This document shows positions 60,941 through 64,000 of a stretch of DNA of 64,000 bases, piece after piece. The stretch comes from an uncultured Dysosmobacter sp. (GTDB lineage: Bacteria > Bacillota > Clostridia > Oscillospirales > Oscillospiraceae). The notes beneath the pieces were generated by a model, which was not told the DNA's origin, searched no databases, and worked only from the letters and a program-made list of their open reading frames with translations. The translations under genes and the position numbers were made by a program. The first letter of the stretch is position 1; each line of letters starts with the position of its first letter. The stretch spans positions 69,180-133,179 of the forward strand of contig CAKTOO010000005.1 of assembly GCA_934590165.1 (NCBI GenBank). Reading direction: 5' to 3'.

Positions 60941-61924
60941 TTGACCATCGTTCACATTACTTACCATGACGAAACCAATATCGGTTCCTGCCCGATCGGT
61001 CAGACAGGCGGCTTTGAAAACGCCGACGGAAACGGAGAAATTCACTGTTTTCGGATCTTTGACGGCGTGAGCGTGATGCTGATGCAGCTGGAAATGGGAT
61101 CGTATACGGAGATTCGCACACAGGTCGGCGTGCTGGAAGTCAACTTCTGCATCAACGGACGCTTCGAAACCAGCTTTTCCATGCGCAGTCATGTTCTGCT
61201 GAAACCGGGAGACATGGCGATCAGCTGCTACGATGGGCTGCACGGGACAAAGTCGGAGTCACACTTTCCGCTTGGCTATTACGAGGGCCTTTGTCTCGAA
61301 ATCGACCCCGCAGCCGCAGGACACTGGATACGTCTAAATGCTCCGGCATTTCCCATAGACTTTACCGCGCTCAAGCAGAATCTTCTGGGCAGCAAGTGGT
61401 ATATGGTCGGCCCCGCCGGTCCGCGCTGCGAGCATGTATTCCGTGAGCTTTATGAAAGCGCCTCCTACGCAGAGCGCGGCTTTTTGCAGCTGAAGGTTCT
61501 GGAGCTGATGCTGCTGCTGGGCCGCATTCCGCAGGAACGTGCTGCGGATCCGTATTGCTCTGCCGAGCAGACGGCACTGGCACACCATCTCCGGGATCAT
61601 CTGCTGACGAACCGGGAGGGATGTGTGTCCCTTGCCCAGCTGGCGGCAGAGCACGCGATTTCCGTGTCGCACCTGCAAAAGCTGTTCAAGCAGACCTATG
61701 GTATGCCTGTCTACCATTACATCAAGGAATACCGTCTGGAGCAAGCAGCGGTGGAGCTGGTTCGCAGCAGGAAGCCTATTACAGAGATCGCCCAGCACGC
61801 AGGATATGACAACGCCAGCAAATTTTCGGAGAGCTTTAAAAAGCGGTACGGGAAGACACCGTCCCGCTATCGCGCTGATAAAACGAATGCAGTAAAACGG
61901 AGCATAGAAACCAAAACGGAGTAG
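60941..61924 (+). CDS. AraC-family transcriptional regulator
   Basis: The TTG at 60941 behind GAGAAAGGCGG is preferred; ATG 60914 is possible. The C-terminal double HTH is clear (VSLAQLAAEHAISVSHLQKLF and PITEIAQHAGYDNASKFSESF with FKKRYGKTPSRYR). The N-terminal cupin-like part resembles regulators that sense siderophores or drugs beside ABC exporters of clostridia. It probably activates the lipoprotein and ABC genes downstream. Confidence 0.88.
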   Translation: MTIVHITYHDETNIGSCPIGQTGGFENADGNGEIHCFRIFDGVSVMLMQLEMGSYTEIRTQVGVLEVNFCINGRFETSFSMRSHVLLKPGDMAISCYDGLHGTKSESHFPLGYYEGLCLEIDPAAAGHWIRLNAPAFPIDFTALKQNLLGSKWYMVGPAGPRCEHVFRELYESASYAERGFLQLKVLELMLLLGRIPQERAADPYCSAEQTALAHHLRDHLLTNREGCVSLAQLAAEHAISVSHLQKLFKQTYGMPVYHYIKEYRLEQAAVELVRSRKPITEIAQHAGYDNASKFSESFKKRYGKTPSRYRADKTNAVKRSIETKTE

Positions 61925-61997
61925 TTTGAAAACGCGAATCATGTTAGAATACGCGGTGGTTAGAGGACGCTAACTAAGAAGTTTCAGGAGGTACTGT

Positions 61998-62714
61998 ATG
62001 AAAAAGAAATTTGCTGCTTTTGTGCTTTGCGTGATCTGCCTGCTGTCGGCTGCCGGCTGCGGCCAGACGAAAACAGATGAACAGACGCCGCCGGCGGCTG
62101 ACCAGAGCACGATGACCGACGATTATCTGACCGGCATCGGCGGCACTTATGTGGAGCTGTTTCCGGAGCTGTCAAAGTCCGAGTATCGGAATATCTGGAT
62201 CGATGCCACCGCGCCGCTGGTAGGCGCGGAGAACGCGGAAGCCACCACGGATCTGCTGCTGGGGATGTGCATGGCGGAGCCTTACGGTCCGGAAGCTGCG
62301 GAAAAATACGAGGCAGATCCGGACAGCATGGCGTTCAACTGCTATTTTCTTGGCGGCATCGACAAGTTCGTGATGGACGGTCACACGATCACCGGTCTGG
62401 ATGCGCAGGGACAGGAAGTTTTCTCTCACACCTACCAGCTGCTGGATGAGGAAAACGAAAACGGCTTCATCTTCTATCAGAGCGAGGATGAAAATTCCGG
62501 CGAGTTTACCTATTTTGCGTTTTCACCTGACACCATGGAGACCACCTATCATCTGGAGTTCCGCTATGCAGAAGATCTCAGCGACCTGCAAAGCTGGTTC
62601 GAGGGCAATTACGCCTACTGGAACGCAGCGGCCATCGCGGAGAACTATGATCAGGCGACCATGGAAAATGTCATTGAGCTGTTCGCCACAGAAAATCTGT
62701 CGAATGCAGAATAA
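61998..62714 (+). CDS. Lipoprotein with ZinT/lipocalin-like domain
   Basis: A signal peptide MKKKFAAFVLCVICLL ends in the lipobox LSAAGC (Cys at 23), so it is anchored outside the membrane. After an acidic linker the domain (FVMDGHTITGLDAQGQEVFS, GEFTYFAFSPDTMETTYHLE, EGNYAYWNAA) resembles ZinT-like lipocalin-fold proteins; key metal His residues are not obvious. RBS AGGAGGT. Confidence 0.65.
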   Translation: MKKKFAAFVLCVICLLSAAGCGQTKTDEQTPPAADQSTMTDDYLTGIGGTYVELFPELSKSEYRNIWIDATAPLVGAENAEATTDLLLGMCMAEPYGPEAAEKYEADPDSMAFNCYFLGGIDKFVMDGHTITGLDAQGQEVFSHTYQLLDEENENGFIFYQSEDENSGEFTYFAFSPDTMETTYHLEFRYAEDLSDLQSWFEGNYAYWNAAAIAENYDQATMENVIELFATENLSNAE

Positions 62715-62724
62715 TTGCTCTTTG

Positions 62725-62762
62725 CGCACCCGTTTGGATCAAGCGGGTGCGCATACCGTTTT
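62725..62762 (+). terminator. Terminator after the lipoprotein gene
   Basis: GCGCACCCG pairs with CGGGTGCGC, then ATACCGTTTTT follows. Confidence 0.85.
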
Positions 62763-62783
62763 TCAAATGAGGATGTGATTTAA

Positions 62784-64000
62784 TTGAAAAAACAGTCTGA
62801 TCTTTCCCGGCTGATGGGTTACGCCGGGAACTACCGATATTTCACCTACGCTTCGTGGGTGTTGTCCGGGGCCAGTGCGCTGGTGGCGCTGGTGCCTTTT
62901 GTGTACATCTGGAAGATCCTGCGGGATGTGCTGGACGCAGCGCCAAACTATGCGCAGGCGGTGAACATCCCCCATTACGGCTGGATGGCAGTGTTATTCG
63001 CGGTGCTGTCTTACCTTATTTACGTTGCGGCGCTGATGTGCTCCCATCTGTCGGCGTTCCGGGTGGCGACGAATCTGCGGCTGGCAGTGTCGGAGCATCT
63101 GGCAGTGCTGCCGCTGGGCTTTGCCGAGAACTTCGGCAGCGGCAAGCTGCGCAAGATCATCCACGAGAGCACCGGAGCCGCCGAGACCTATCTTGCCCAC
63201 CAGCTGCCCGACCAGTACAACGCCATCGCCACCCCGGTGGGGCTGCTGGTGCTGCTGTTGGCGTTCGACTGGAGGTTGGGGCTGCTGAGCCTTGCGCCGG
63301 TGGTGCTGGCTTTCCTCATTATGGCGACCATGACCGGCAAGCGGATGGTCGAAAAAATGCGGCAGTACGGCAACGCCTTGGAGGCCATGTCCAACGAGGC
63401 AGTGGAATACGTCCGGGGCATTCCGGTGGTCAAGACCTTCGGGCAGAGTGTGTTTTCCTTCAAAAAGTTCAAGGCCACCATTGATGAGTACGAAAAGTGG
63501 GTCATCTCCTACACCAAAGACCTGCGCCTGCCCATGATGTTCTATACCGCCGCCGTCAACGGCGTGTTCGCCTTTCTGATCGCGGGCGGGCTGCTGTTCA
63601 CGACACACGGTGTCACTCCGGAATTTCTGCTGAACCTGCTGTTCTATATCATCATCACGCCGGTGATCTCCCTGACTTTGACCCGCATAATGTACATGAG
63701 CGAGAACAAGATGGTGGTAGCGGATGCGCTGGCACGCATCGACTCGGTGCTGGAGGCGGCGCCCATGCAGGTGCAGGCTGTTCCGCAGCACTCGAAGGAT
63801 TCCTCTGTCACGTTGCAGGATGTGCATTTCAGCTACGACGGAAAAAACGAGGTCATCAAGGGCGTTTCGCTGGAGATTCAGCCGGGACAGACCGTGGCTT
63901 TTGTAGGCCCCTCCGGCGGCGGCAAATCCACGCTGGCAAACCTTGTCTGCCGGTTCTTTGATGTGCAGAGCGGCAGCGTCCGGGTGGGCGGAGCGGATGT
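62784..64000 (+). CDS. ABC transporter, fused membrane and ATPase domains, 3' end outside window
   Basis: TTG 62784 (LKKQSDLSRLMGYAGN) with GAGG 11 bases upstream is the likely start; the frame is open to the window end (405 codons). Six membrane segments (about residues 18-310) are followed by the nucleotide-binding domain with Walker A VGPSGGGKSTLANLVC. The plan matches half-size exporters such as YbtP/YbtQ or IrtA-type pairs; a second half transporter would be expected next. The AraC regulator and lipoprotein upstream suggest export or uptake of a metal chelate or drug. Confidence 0.9.
   Translation, partial: MKKQSDLSRLMGYAGNYRYFTYASWVLSGASALVALVPFVYIWKILRDVLDAAPNYAQAVNIPHYGWMAVLFAVLSYLIYVAALMCSHLSAFRVATNLRLAVSEHLAVLPLGFAENFGSGKLRKIIHESTGAAETYLAHQLPDQYNAIATPVGLLVLLLAFDWRLGLLSLAPVVLAFLIMATMTGKRMVEKMRQYGNALEAMSNEAVEYVRGIPVVKTFGQSVFSFKKFKATIDEYEKWVISYTKDLRLPMMFYTAAVNGVFAFLIAGGLLFTTHGVTPEFLLNLLFYIIITPVISLTLTRIMYMSENKMVVADALARIDSVLEAAPMQVQAVPQHSKDSSVTLQDVHFSYDGKNEVIKGVSLEIQPGQTVAFVGPSGGGKSTLANLVCRFFDVQSGSVRVGGAD

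Overview
The window looks like mobile-element-dense DNA from a mid-GC, spore-forming-lineage gut Firmicute, probably a clostridial group such as Oscillospiraceae. This rests on AGGAGG-type ribosome binding sites, a sigma-K fragment next to a SpoIVCA-type recombinase, Tn916/Tn1549-style integrase and accessory genes, and many TTG/GTG starts. The species cannot be fixed from the sequence alone.

Layout. (1) 1-5122 is the end of an integrative element: a partial HExxH metallopeptidase, a tyrosine integrase with an apparent one-base frameshift, a tRNA-Ser-like remnant, a Fic protein and an AT-rich HEPN-type protein (probable defence genes). (2) 5130-5447 is the C-terminal part of sigma-K, cut at codons NEILM by a large serine recombinase gene (5443-7158). 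This is the architecture of the skin element of Bacillus and Clostridioides. The N-terminal half of sigK is not in the window, so the element should extend beyond its right edge or has been rearranged. (3) 7262-18866, minus strand, is a phage/plasmid replication and recombination module (primase, RecD2-type helicase, YqaJ nuclease, small proteins), ending in an ImmA/XRE-repressor pair. (4) 18889-33638, plus strand, starts with a phased repeat operator. It carries a Y-family polymerase with an inactive LexA/UmuD-fold partner, ParM/ParR-like partition genes, small serine recombinases, an IscB RNA-guided nuclease with its omega RNA, a repressor, an exonuclease with Ada-like zinc modules, two metallophosphoesterases and an eight-tRNA array. 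No capsid, tail or terminase genes are seen. (5) 33755-40713: one unknown gene, then a GC-rich metabolic cargo operon (PucR regulator, NCS1 permease, DUF917, hydantoinase).

(6) 40798-46374, minus strand, is the most striking part. An RNA-maintenance operon (Ro60/TROVE protein, RtcB ligase, RlaP nucleotidyltransferase, CCA-adding enzyme) is preceded by a tandem array of five, perhaps six, Y-RNA-like units. Each has 8-9 bp closing stems, several carry tRNA-like cores, and five share the motif ACAGCAA at a fixed place. Divergent from it are an AAA-ATPase/PD-DExK protein, two WYL regulators, a DEDDh exonuclease, a small DUF4926 protein and tRNA-Pro (to 52525). With the tRNA array this reads as an element-borne system for replacing, repairing and quality-controlling tRNA or other RNA; that function is inference. 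(7) 52554-64000: debris of a Tn1549-like element (ribbon-helix-helix protein, chimeric DUF3991 gene), then a TetR gene and a tightly packed run of methyltransferase and hydrolase genes, an AraC regulator, a lipoprotein and an ABC exporter that runs off the window.
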